A stretch of 64,000 nt of DNA from HK-STAS-PATE-2 sp046350895 (lineage in GTDB: Bacteria > Patescibacteriota > Patescibacteriia > 2-12-FULL-60-25): NCBI GenBank assembly GCA_046350895.1, contig JAXLZL010000004.1:1-64000 (forward strand). Direction: 5' to 3'. The notes under the pieces were generated by a model that did no database searches, was not told the DNA's origin, and was given only the letters and a program-made list of their open reading frames with translations. Every line of letters begins with the position of its first letter. Position 1 is the stretch's first letter. The position numbers and the translations under genes were made by a program. Below, one piece after another: positions 26,991 through 34,436 of this stretch.

Positions 26991-28113
26991 AGTCGTTTGA
27001 GCGTGGCGCTTCTTGGCAGGGATGCTACCAGACCAATGGCAGCAAGCAAAACGGTCAAAGAGGTGCCTCCGTAAGAGATGAACGGCAAGGTCACACCCGT
27101 CATCGGCATGAGTCCAAGCATCGAACAAATATTAATGATGGTTTGCAATGCTATCCAAATGCCAACGCCGGCAGAGAGGTATTTTGCGAATCCGTCAGTC
27201 GATTGTCTCGCGATCTGAAAGCACCTCCAAACCAAGACGCCAATCACCGCCAAAATCAAACTACACAAAATAAGTCCAAGTTCTTCGGCCATGACGGCAA
27301 AAATAGAATCGGATTCAACGGCGGGAAGATACAAATATTTTTGTCGAGACTTGCCGTATCCGAGTCCGAACCAACTCCCTGAACCAATGGCAAGCATTGC
27401 CTGATTGATATGATAACCAATGCCTGCGGATCGAGTTCAGGGGTAAAAAAGGTCATGAAACGGGCGGCGCGATAATCAGAAAATTTAATCAGCAAACCGA
27501 TCATGGTCACACCGGCAGTACCGAGCGCTGCAAACCACCACAAGGGCGCACCCGACAATAAATACATCAAACCGGTCATACCAGCGATGACGGTCATCGA
27601 ACCCGTATCTGGCTCAGCGATTAATAAGACAACAATGATGCCAAGCGAGCCCAAAAACGGTAGCAGTCCTTCATGCATGTCTTTGACTTGTTGCGGCGTG
27701 CGCGATGAGAGCCAAGCAGCAAAATACATGAGCAGACCGAACTTCACGAACTCAGACGGCTGAAACTGGATACCGGCGATATTCAACCAGCTGAGCGAAC
27801 CGCCCACGCGCACACCGATGCCCGGCACATACACCAACAACAATAAAAAGACGCTGCCAAAAAAACCAAACACGGCCAGCTTCTTCCACACGCGGTAATC
27901 AATGAGTGAAAACAATAAAAACGCCACGACCCCGGGGAACAGCCCCAAAAGCAATTGGCGCTTTACCATGAACAAACTGTCTTGGGTGCGCTGAAAAGCA
28001 ATAGGACCCGTGGCCGACATGAGCATCGCCAAACCAACAACCACCAAAAACGCCGTCGCTCCGACAATGATCGGGTCAAGCGATTTGAGGCGGTCGATGA
28101 GCGAAGTGCGCAT
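26987..28113 (-). CDS. ftsW: FtsW/RodA-type lipid II polymerase (internal frameshift)
   Basis: SEDS-family glycosyltransferase with about ten membrane helices, about 375 residues after correction. First part: DYRVWKKLA, then GSLSWLNIAGIQFQPSEF and AEPDTGS. The frame breaks near 27420 (LDPQA), and the second part continues GIGYHINQAMLAIGSGSWFG, the MAEELG segment and the GVTLPFISYGGTS motif characteristic of FtsW/RodA. The position between mraY and murG identifies it as FtsW. Part of the run nifU-like - membrane protein - mraY - ftsW - murG - crtE - crtB - crtI. Confidence 0.93.
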
Positions 28114-28118
28114 GTAAA

Positions 28119-29174
28119 TTACGATTTATCCAACAAACCGATGACGATGCCGAGACCGGCGACCACGAACGAGACCATCCAGGCGCGCATCACGACGCGG
28201 GGCTCACTCCAGCCAATGGCTTCAAAGTGATGGTGGATCGGAGCGACCTTGAAAACCTTTTTGCCATTGCGGAGTTTTTTGCTCGTAAGCTGGATGATGA
28301 CGGACAAGCTCTCGACGACATAAGGCAAACCGATGACCAGCAATAACAGGGGTTGGTTGGTAAGCAGGGCGATGACTCCGAGCGTGGTACCCAATGACAT
28401 TGCGCCTGTATCCCCCATAAACACGTCGGCTGGATTGATATTGTACCAAAGAAAACCAAGTAACGCGCCACAGATCGCACCGCACAGGGTTGCAAGGTCA
28501 TATCTGCCCTGGGACCAAGCGATGATCGAAAAGGCGGCAAAGGACGAGAGCAGGATGCCACCTGCCAAGCCGTCCAAACCGTCGGTCACGTTCACCGAAT
28601 GCGATGTTGAGATGATCACAAGAATGAAGAACGGCACATACCACCAACCGATCTGAAACGTACCGAGAAAAGGGATGTGAAAATAGTCCCAACCAAGCTT
28701 TAAGAAAAACCACAAGGCACCGATAACGGCAATCAGGCCATATGAGAGAATGCGTTCACGTTCACGCAAGCCGCCGCCCTTTGAACCGATGCGCAAGATA
28801 TTGAGATAGTCATCAACCAAACCGATTAAAGCCGCTCCCAACATCAAACCAAGCGGCAACCAGGTTTGTCCACGCGAAAGAAAATCCGCGCGGCAAGCCA
28901 ACGAACCTTCGCCGAATAACGCACAGGCGCCCGAGAGCCCGAGGACCAGCGCAAGAACCGTCCCCCAAATGACAATGCCACCCATGGTCGGCGTGCCGGA
29001 TTTTGCCTGGTGCATCGAAGACATGATCGGCGCGGCCTCTGCGGCGCGGATGGACTTGCCCATCTTGTATTTGCGCAAGACGCGAATCAATAACGGCATG
29101 GAGGCAACCGAGATCGCAAAAGCGGCGCCTGAGACGGCGAGGGTGCGGGCAATCAAGAATGGTTCGATGGACAT
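28119..29174 (-). CDS. mraY: phospho-N-acetylmuramoyl-pentapeptide-transferase MraY
   Basis: Membrane enzyme forming lipid I from undecaprenyl phosphate and UDP-MurNAc-peptide. 351 residues, about ten helices. Diagnostic segments: SGTPTMGGI, LVDDYLN, SVNVTDGLDGLAGG, FMGDTGAMSLG and the cytoplasmic HHHFEAIGW. It starts after the 29178-29555 gene with only three bases between and is followed five bases later by ftsW. The undecaprenyl carrier would come from UppS at 31.0 kb. Confidence 0.97.
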   Translation of the reverse strand: MSIEPFLIARTLAVSGAAFAISVASMPLLIRVLRKYKMGKSIRAAEAAPIMSSMHQAKSGTPTMGGIVIWGTVLALVLGLSGACALFGEGSLACRADFLSRGQTWLPLGLMLGAALIGLVDDYLNILRIGSKGGGLRERERILSYGLIAVIGALWFFLKLGWDYFHIPFLGTFQIGWWYVPFFILVIISTSHSVNVTDGLDGLAGGILLSSFAAFSIIAWSQGRYDLATLCGAICGALLGFLWYNINPADVFMGDTGAMSLGTTLGVIALLTNQPLLLLVIGLPYVVESLSVIIQLTSKKLRNGKKVFKVAPIHHHFEAIGWSEPRVVMRAWMVSFVVAGLGIVIGLLDKS

Positions 29175-29177
29175 AGG

Positions 29178-29555
29178 TTAGACGTTTAAAACCGAGAGGT
29201 AGAAAAAGAAACTCATCCAGGGCAGAGCCCAGGCTAGGGCTAAGGCAGCACAAGCGTTTGCCATCACGGCATCCGAGCGGTACACGCCCAAGGCAACCAA
29301 ACAATCGATAACCGTGAACACAAGCCAGAGTCCAGGCAAGAAAAAGACCCATGGCCAGTCCTTCACTTCATCGATGCCAAAATAGACATTGTAGTGAAAA
29401 GCAAAAGCATGGTTGCGGGTAGCGTCAGGCAAAATGCCAGCGACAAAAATCGTGCTTGCTATAAGGCATAACGCGATCGACAGAATGGTAGACCAGCGCA
29501 AAAAGGGCCTTCCCCACGCGAGCTTTGCGGACAACAACCAGGCGCTCCAATTCAT
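29178..29555 (-). CDS. membrane protein of unknown function
   Basis: 125 residues with three or four hydrophobic segments (about 21-42, 67-88, 95-120) and conserved-looking Trp residues. I recognise no family. It lies between the NifU-like gene and mraY with gaps of a few bases on each side, so it is cotranscribed with the wall and pigment genes. A role in envelope or heme/lipid-linked redox processes cannot be judged. Confidence 0.6.
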   Translation of the reverse strand: MNWSAWLLSAKLAWGRPFLRWSTILSIALCLIASTIFVAGILPDATRNHAFAFHYNVYFGIDEVKDWPWVFFLPGLWLVFTVIDCLVALGVYRSDAVMANACAALALAWALPWMSFFFYLSVLNV

Positions 29556-29564
29556 GCCACCATG

Positions 29565-29849
29565 CTACGCGCCGCACGAGGTTTTTTCAATGGATTCTTG
29601 TGGAGCTGCCAAGACCACTTCGCGGACTTCTGGCAACATCTCGAACAAGACCTCTTCGACACCGGCTTTGAAGGTAAATTCTGACATCGGGCAGCCGACG
29701 CAGTTGCCCTGAAAACGCACTTCGACCCTCCCGGTGACAGGGTCGGCGTCTACCAACTCAACGCTGCCATTATGAAAAGCCAGGCCCTGGCGGACGACCT
29801 CAAGGACGCCTTCAACCTCTTCTTTGAACTGTTCTTGGCTTTTTGTCAT
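29565..29849 (-). CDS. NifU C-terminal-like iron-sulfur scaffold protein
   Basis: 94 residues matching the NifU C-terminal domain, with the CxxC cluster-binding motif in GNCVGCPMSEFTFKAGVE. Such small proteins carry and deliver Fe-S clusters. I chose the ATG at 29849 because the longer frame begins inside the promoter. It is the first gene of an eight-gene minus-strand run ending with crtI. Confidence 0.88.
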   Translation of the reverse strand: MTKSQEQFKEEVEGVLEVVRQGLAFHNGSVELVDADPVTGRVEVRFQGNCVGCPMSEFTFKAGVEEVLFEMLPEVREVVLAAPQESIEKTSCGA

Positions 29850-29860
29850 AGTTTTAGCCA

Positions 29861-29888
29861 ATTTTACCCATTTTCGCATTCTTGACAA
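29861..29888 (-). promoter_or_regulatory. promoter of the nifU-mraY-ftsW-murG-crt run
   Basis: TTGTCA, 16 bases, TAAAAT on the minus strand, with the -10 box 11 bases before the ATG. The -35 box overlaps the divergent rpmA -35 box. Confidence 0.55.
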
Positions 29889-29910
29889 GTTAAGGGGATA
29901 CGGGTATTCT
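29882..29910 (+). promoter_or_regulatory. promoter of rpmA
   Basis: TTGACA, 17 bases, TATTCT, 34 bases before the rpmA ATG. Its -35 box shares bases 29883-29887 with the minus-strand promoter. Confidence 0.75.
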
Positions 29911-29944
29911 ACTGCCCATCATCATTAATTATTAGCACCCTTTT

Positions 29945-30298
29945 ATGGCAACAAAAAAGGCCGGTGGTTCTACTCAAAACCTGCGAGACTCTCAAGGTCA
30001 GCGTCTCGGCGTCAAGCGCTATGCAGGTGAATACGTAAAAGCCGGCAACATCATCGTCCGCCAACGCGGTACGGCTATCCGCCCGGGTCTCAATGTCATG
30101 AAAGGCAGTGACGACACGCTCTTCGCGGTAGCACCAGGCATCGTTTCGTTCACGGACAAGCGCATTCGCCGCTTTACCGGCCACTTCAAACTGGCAAAGT
30201 TCGCAAACGTGACCCCTACTGAAGCAGCTCCAAAGGCTCCAGCAGAAAAGAAAGCCGCCCCTAAAAAGGCCGCTCGCAAAACCACCAAAAAAGCATAA
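29945..30298 (+). CDS. rpmA: 50S ribosomal protein bL27
   Basis: 117 residues. The N-terminus MATKKAGGSTQNLRDSQGQ and GNIIVRQRGT are typical of bL27; the N-terminal tail reaches the peptidyl-transferase centre. A C-terminal extension of about 25 residues is rich in Ala, Lys and Pro (basic tail). The gene stands alone with promoter and terminator, whereas rplU, its usual partner, is 8 kb away. Confidence 0.96.
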   Translation: MATKKAGGSTQNLRDSQGQRLGVKRYAGEYVKAGNIIVRQRGTAIRPGLNVMKGSDDTLFAVAPGIVSFTDKRIRRFTGHFKLAKFANVTPTEAAPKAPAEKKAAPKKAARKTTKKA

Positions 30299-30315
30299 TT
30301 GCTTCGCGGTATGAG

Positions 30316-30340
30316 AAAAGCACCCAGTCGGGTGCTTTTT
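30316..30340. terminator. terminator after rpmA
   Basis: AAAAGCACCC-AGTC-GGGTGCTTTTT, nearly symmetrical, between rpmA and the convergent NUDIX gene. Confidence 0.85.
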
Positions 30341-30358
30341 CAGTAGTAACAGAGAATC

Positions 30359-30913
30359 TCAGTAGCGAAGGGCCTCATCGAGGGTGAAGTATTCACGCAG
30401 CACTTCGTTCTGACTGCCAAGAAACAGCTTGCTTTTCTCCACATCGTCGATATGCAGCTCGACGCATTTTCGGTCCATGACCGTCAGTCGCCCTTCGTTA
30501 TAGCCCGCCGCCTCTAGGCTCGTGAACCAATCCATGTACCGATCCTGGTTCGCCAGAGCCAAGAACGTATAGAGACGGTATCGGTAGGGCTGATGAGTGC
30601 CTCCGCTCGACCATGGCGTGAAGATCTTGGGCCGCTGTCGCGGACCGATGCTCGTGAGTACGGCGTCAGCTACGCGATGATCTCGCCACTCTTCATACAA
30701 TTCACGGCGCAGCGCTTCGAACGGATTACCACGGTCTTGCGGCTCCATGCGGCCACCCCAGAGCTGGTACTTGCCCCGACAACGCGGGTCAGGATGCTCG
30801 TCACCGTTCAGCTGGAACATGAAGGCTCCGAGCTTGGGGCAGGTGATGATGACACCGACACTCTCGTGGTCGATGATGGCTTCCTGTTCGCTAACGATAT
30901 CGATCCCAGTCAT
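30359..30913 (-). CDS. NUDIX hydrolase domain protein
   Basis: 184 residues with a NUDIX-like core: GKYQLWGGRMEPQD followed by NPFEALRRELYEEWRDH, matching GxxxEx..AxxRELxEE though the box is slightly loosened (Arg-rich, spacing altered). It would hydrolyse a nucleoside diphosphate derivative; substrate unknown. The ATG has a strong ribosome site (GGAGGGG). Stand-alone accessory gene with a promoter that lies inside the uppS terminator. Confidence 0.75.
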   Translation of the reverse strand: MTGIDIVSEQEAIIDHESVGVIITCPKLGAFMFQLNGDEHPDPRCRGKYQLWGGRMEPQDRGNPFEALRRELYEEWRDHRVADAVLTSIGPRQRPKIFTPWSSGGTHQPYRYRLYTFLALANQDRYMDWFTSLEAAGYNEGRLTVMDRKCVELHIDDVEKSKLFLGSQNEVLREYFTLDEALRY

Positions 30914-30947
30914 GCATCCCCTCCATAGGGTACACCCTTTTTGTCAT

Positions 30948-30980
30948 AAAAAAGGGAGCTCCGATCATAGCGAAGCTCCC
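30948..30980 (-). terminator. terminator after uppS
   Basis: GGGAGCT and AGCTCCC pair across a 13-base loop, followed by TTTTTT on the minus strand. Confidence 0.75.
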
Positions 30981-30992
30981 CTCTTCTGTCAA
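30964..30992 (-). promoter_or_regulatory. promoter of the 30359-30913 NUDIX gene, embedded in the uppS terminator
   Basis: TTGACA, 17 bases, TATGAT. The -10 box occupies the loop of the terminator hairpin at 30954-30980. Confidence 0.65.
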
Positions 30993-30999
30993 TAATCCG

Positions 31000-31686
31000 T
31001 TATTTGCCAAAGCGACGAGAACGTTCGTGAAAGTCGGCAAATGCCGCATCAATGTCACGCTCTTCAAGATCCGGCCAAAACTTTTTGAGCCACATGAGTT
31101 CGCTATAAGCAGCCTGCCATAACAAGAATCCGCTTAATCTCTCTTCGCCCGACGTGCGGATAATCAGGTCGGGGTTTGGCATATGAGACCAATACAAATG
31201 GGCAGCGACCGTGTCTTCAGTGATGTCTTCTTCTTTGGTGCCGGTTTTCACGATGGCTTTGACGGCATCTGTGATCTCTTGGCGGCCGCCATAGTTCAAA
31301 CAAATACAGAAGGTGAAATCTTGAAAATGCTCCGTTTGTTTTTCTGCATTGTCGATGAGGTCGAGGATCTTTTTTGAAAATCCCTCACGGCGCCCCAAGA
31401 TGCGCAAACGGATTTGGCGCGTGAGAAAGTATTCGATTTCTTTTTCAAGCGCGGTCTCGAGCAAAAGCATCAAAAAATTCACTTCGGTCTCGCTGCGCTT
31501 CCAGTTCTCGGTAGAAAAAGCATACACCGTGAGCACTTTTACGCCTCGATCGATGCACCAATCACCCACTTTTTTCATGGTTTCATAGCCGGCTTTATGG
31601 CCGTCGATGGTCGAGAGTCCGCGCTCTTTTGCCCAGCGGCGGTTTCCGTCCATAATCATGGCGACGTGGTGGGGTCCCTGGGTCAT
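31000..31686 (-). CDS. uppS: isoprenyl transferase UppS (undecaprenyl diphosphate synthase)
   Basis: Cis-prenyltransferase making the C55 carrier for peptidoglycan and surface glycans. 228 residues. Family segments: HHVAMIMDGNRRWAKERG with the catalytic Asp, YAFSTENWKRSETEV, LNYGGRQEI and IIRTSGEERLSGFLLWQ (the last with SGFLLWQAAYSE). I chose the ATG at 31686 because the family begins just before HVAMIMDGN and the upstream frame runs through the shared promoter region with folD. Confidence 0.95.
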   Translation of the reverse strand: MTQGPHHVAMIMDGNRRWAKERGLSTIDGHKAGYETMKKVGDWCIDRGVKVLTVYAFSTENWKRSETEVNFLMLLLETALEKEIEYFLTRQIRLRILGRREGFSKKILDLIDNAEKQTEHFQDFTFCICLNYGGRQEITDAVKAIVKTGTKEEDITEDTVAAHLYWSHMPNPDLIIRTSGEERLSGFLLWQAAYSELMWLKKFWPDLEERDIDAAFADFHERSRRFGK

Positions 31687-31732
31687 ACAGTGGGCTTGAG
31701 GATAGCGGGTTTTGCCTCCCTTGTCCAAACCC

Positions 31733-31761
31733 TCGACTTTACCCGGGGCAAGCCCTATCCT
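31733..31761 (+). promoter_or_regulatory. promoter of folD, leaderless
   Basis: TCGACT, 17 bases, TATCCT, with the -10 box ending seven bases before the folD ATG. Confidence 0.5.
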
Positions 31762-31768
31762 ATCGCCC

Positions 31769-32603
31769 ATGCCTATTATTGACGGTAAAACGCTCGCGAC
31801 CCGCCTCGAACAACAAACCAAAACACGCTTGCAAGAAGCCCAGCTCAGCCCTACCCTGGCCATTTTGCAAGTGGGCGAAGACGCGGCTTCAAGCATCTAT
31901 ATCCAGAAAAAAATGGAAGCCGCCGAGCGCATCGGCGCCAAAGCCATTCTTGAACGCGTGGGCGCGGACTCGACCGACACCGAACTCATGGCCGTCATTC
32001 AAAAATGGAATGCGAATCCGATCGTGAACGGAATTTTAGTGCAGCTCCCCCTCAAAGGCGCGCACGACACCGATGCCGTGCTGGCCACCATTAACCCGAT
32101 GAAAGACGTGGACGCCTTTCATCCGGACAATGCCAAAAAACTCACAGAAGGCGCACCGCTGGTGATCTCACCGGTTCATGAGGCGACCCTCAGACTCATC
32201 AGCGAGACGCCGGTAAAACTCGCAGGCGCCATTGTCGTGTTGATCACAAATTCAGATACGTTCGCGAATCCCCTTGCTCAATTACTCAAAACTGCCGGTG
32301 CCATCGTTTCATCCTATCGTGCCGACGAGCTCGACAGCTTCAAACTCAAAGAAGCCGACATCGTTATCATCGCGATTGGCCGCGCCCAATTCTTTCATCC
32401 TTCGCTCACGAGCGAGAAAGCCGTCATCATCGACATCGGTATCAACAAAGAAAACGGCAAAACCGTTGGCGATGCCGACACGCAAGCTTTTTTGGATGCC
32501 GGACACTGGATCACGCCTGTGCCGGGTGGCGTTGGTCCCGTAACGGTTGCCACGGCGCTCAACAACCTCGTGACGCTGGCGATCGCTCAAAAACACCTTG
32601 TAA
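31769..32603 (+). CDS. folD: FolD, methylenetetrahydrofolate dehydrogenase/cyclohydrolase (frameshift at 3' end)
   Basis: Bifunctional one-carbon enzyme, about 277 residues. Substrate-side motifs YIQKKMEAAERIGA (catalytic Lys) and NGILVQLPL, then PMKDVDAFHP, and the C-terminal ITPVPGGVGPVTVATALNN. The GRSxxVGxP segment of typical FolD is replaced by ITNSDTFANPLAQ, an odd cofactor loop. As written the frame runs 70 codons too far, into the antisense of the permease gene. Removing one A from the A5 run at 32589-32593 ends it at QNTL-TAA (32601-32603), the usual length. Confidence 0.88.
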
Positions 32604-33711
32604 ACGGTAAAGACGGCAAAGGCGAGATAAACGAATGCCAAAGCCCATATGCTGCCTTAACCAAGGTGGCTTTTTGTGACGGTGCGGTTTTTCTGGCGAC
32701 GGCAAAGGCACAAATCATCGCCGCATTGATGCCGATAAACACTGAACCGATGAATGCAATGACTTTGACGAATTCACGCGAAACAAAAACCAACAAAATG
32801 ATCGGCAAGCAATAGGCGAGCACGGCCGCCAATGTTTTTGTCCAGCCAAAGTCCAAAGCAAAAACCGATTTTAATTCGGCAGAAGCGGTAATGTATGAAG
32901 AAGAGATGCCCGTCAAACCAAGCACCGGCAAAAGCCAAAAGAACGCCATCGGCACATAGGAGTTGAATTCGATAACGCGTTCACCGATCGCGCCATGCGA
33001 TGCGAGATAAAAAGCCACGCCAAAGATCCACGAGAGGCCGGCTGAAACCATGGTGCTGACGATGATGGCCGAATACGCCTCTTTGCGTGACCTGCCAACC
33101 ATTTGGACGGCTTCACCGATGCCCGAAAAACCCGAAACGGCAAACAAGAAAATGCCCATGGCCACGGCCCAGCCCGAACGCGTGGCGCCCGTGACGTCAA
33201 ATGTGATGGCCGGCCATTGCAAAGCGCTTAACATCAAAAGAGCCGTGACCATGGCTGCCGTGATATAGGTTTCAGCACGCGCGACGGCGCTATTGCCCGA
33301 GATAGAGATCGCCGCAAACAAAAACCAAAACAACACGATTGCCGACAATTCAGGGATGCTCACTGAAAAAATTTGCAAACACGCCGCCAAAAAACCGCCG
33401 CCGAGCAAAATATAAGCGTAGTTCGTCGACAGCAAATGCAAAGGGTAAGTTACTGCCGGGATCATCTTGGCATTCTTGCCAAAATATTTGCCGACAAAAT
33501 ACCCCAGGCGATGCTTATCACCTGTCTCGAGCAACTCTCGAGTCAAGCTGAGATGCGTGGCCAGTGCGCCAAAGGCCAGAATCCAAAACAAAACGGTACC
33601 CCACCACAACCCGACATAAGAAAACGCGGCCGGCAAAGCAAAAAGACCAGCGCCCATGATGGTACCCATCATAGAGAACGTGGCCTTTAACCAAGAATGT
33701 GCGAGCTTCAT
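32587..33711 (-). CDS. amino acid permease, aromatic amino acid/HAAAP-type (frameshift at 3' end)
   Basis: About 374 residues, ten to eleven membrane helices, starting with FSMMGTIMGAGLFALPAAFSYVG, the first helix pattern of the tryptophan/tyrosine permease group. It would import an amino acid by ion symport, plausible for an auxotrophic cell; the substrate is not known. Near the end (about 32640-32690) the frame appears to shift: another frame gives a proper last helix, WALAFVYLAFAVFTVYKVF, which then ends at the same stop once the T run opposite 32589-32593 is shortened by one. Convergent with folD. Confidence 0.82.
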   Translation of the reverse strand: MKLAHSWLKATFSMMGTIMGAGLFALPAAFSYVGLWWGTVLFWILAFGALATHLSLTRELLETGDKHRLGYFVGKYFGKNAKMIPAVTYPLHLLSTNYAYILLGGGFLAACLQIFSVSIPELSAIVLFWFLFAAISISGNSAVARAETYITAAMVTALLMLSALQWPAITFDVTGATRSGWAVAMGIFLFAVSGFSGIGEAVQMVGRSRKEAYSAIIVSTMVSAGLSWIFGVAFYLASHGAIGERVIEFNSYVPMAFFWLLPVLGLTGISSSYITASAELKSVFALDFGWTKTLAAVLAYCLPIILLVFVSREFVKVIAFIGSVFIGINAAMICAFAVARKTAPSQKATLVKAAYGLWHSFISPLPSLPFTRCF

Positions 33712-33750
33712 GGCGAGAAGTATACCATGGCCAACCTTACCGAGAATGCT

Positions 33751-34222
33751 TCACGCGAGCTGAATGACGGGAAAGCAGATCCCACGAGACCAACCGCTAC
33801 CGTGCCAGCTCAAATCCAAGAACAAACCGTTCCTGTCCCAGAGCAAGGGTGAATGCGGATACTCGAGATGAATCCCGTACTGGGTGCCGAGCGCAATGAG
33901 CGTCGACTCGCGTACGATGTCGCGATGCTGCCGACAAACCAACAACATCTCACTCAACATCACCGGCGTCCAACCGTTCGCCATTTGGCGAAAGAGCTTC
34001 GTCCGTAGAGATCAGGGATTGCGGATAGTACAGCCGAAGAGGACAACCCTCGTTCGGGACGCGCGGCAGCCGGCTATGGGCCTGGTACTGCTTGGCTAGC
34101 ATCACCTCATTGCGCCTATCGAGGCGCGTGATGAACTCCGCGTCCAGGGACTCATAGTCGAGGGCCAGGGTGGGATCCGGCAAAATCCGCAAACCATCTT
34201 TGAACGTCATCGTCACAGGCAT
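33751..34222 (-). CDS. hypothetical protein (frameshifted), accessory type
   Basis: About 157 residues after correcting one shift near 33970. First part: FKDGLRILPDPTLALDYESL...RLYYPQSLISTDEAL; the second part continues LFRQMANGWTPVMLSEMLL and ends in SRGICFPVIQLA. Soluble, no family recognised. The start is uncertain: ATG at 34222 (directly after GGAGA) or the ATG four codons later. A TTGACG/TAAGAA pair with 17 bases spacing lies upstream at about 34247-34275. Confidence 0.5.
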
Positions 34223-34344
34223 TCTCCAGTTGAAAGTTCGTGATACCTTCTTACCGAGATCCGCCCATATCGTCAAAGATCAAGATCAAAAAACCAAACT
34301 CCTCTTGCGTCGTAAAACGTTAATACTAAAGTAGCGAGGGGGAG

Positions 34345-34358
34345 TATAGTTATCCACA
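34345..34358 (+). promoter_or_regulatory. -10 box of dnaB overlapping a DnaA box
   Basis: TATAGT at 34345-34350 followed without gap by TTATCCACA (34350-34358), a perfect DnaA box. DnaA bound here would cover the transcription start of dnaB. Confidence 0.5.
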
Positions 34359-34436
34359 GTCGTCGCCCAGCTTCTCCCCTATTTGGATCCAAAACGCATT
34401 GCCAGCACCCTGCACCACCCCTAAGATCGTCACCAT

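Noticed and set aside
32604..32815. Long C-terminal extension of FolD
   Set aside because: It is antisense to the permease's last helices and disappears with the loss of one A in a homopolymer.
34345..34436. Replication origin near dnaB
   Set aside because: Only one perfect DnaA box, no cluster of boxes, no AT-rich unwinding element and no dnaA/dnaN nearby.
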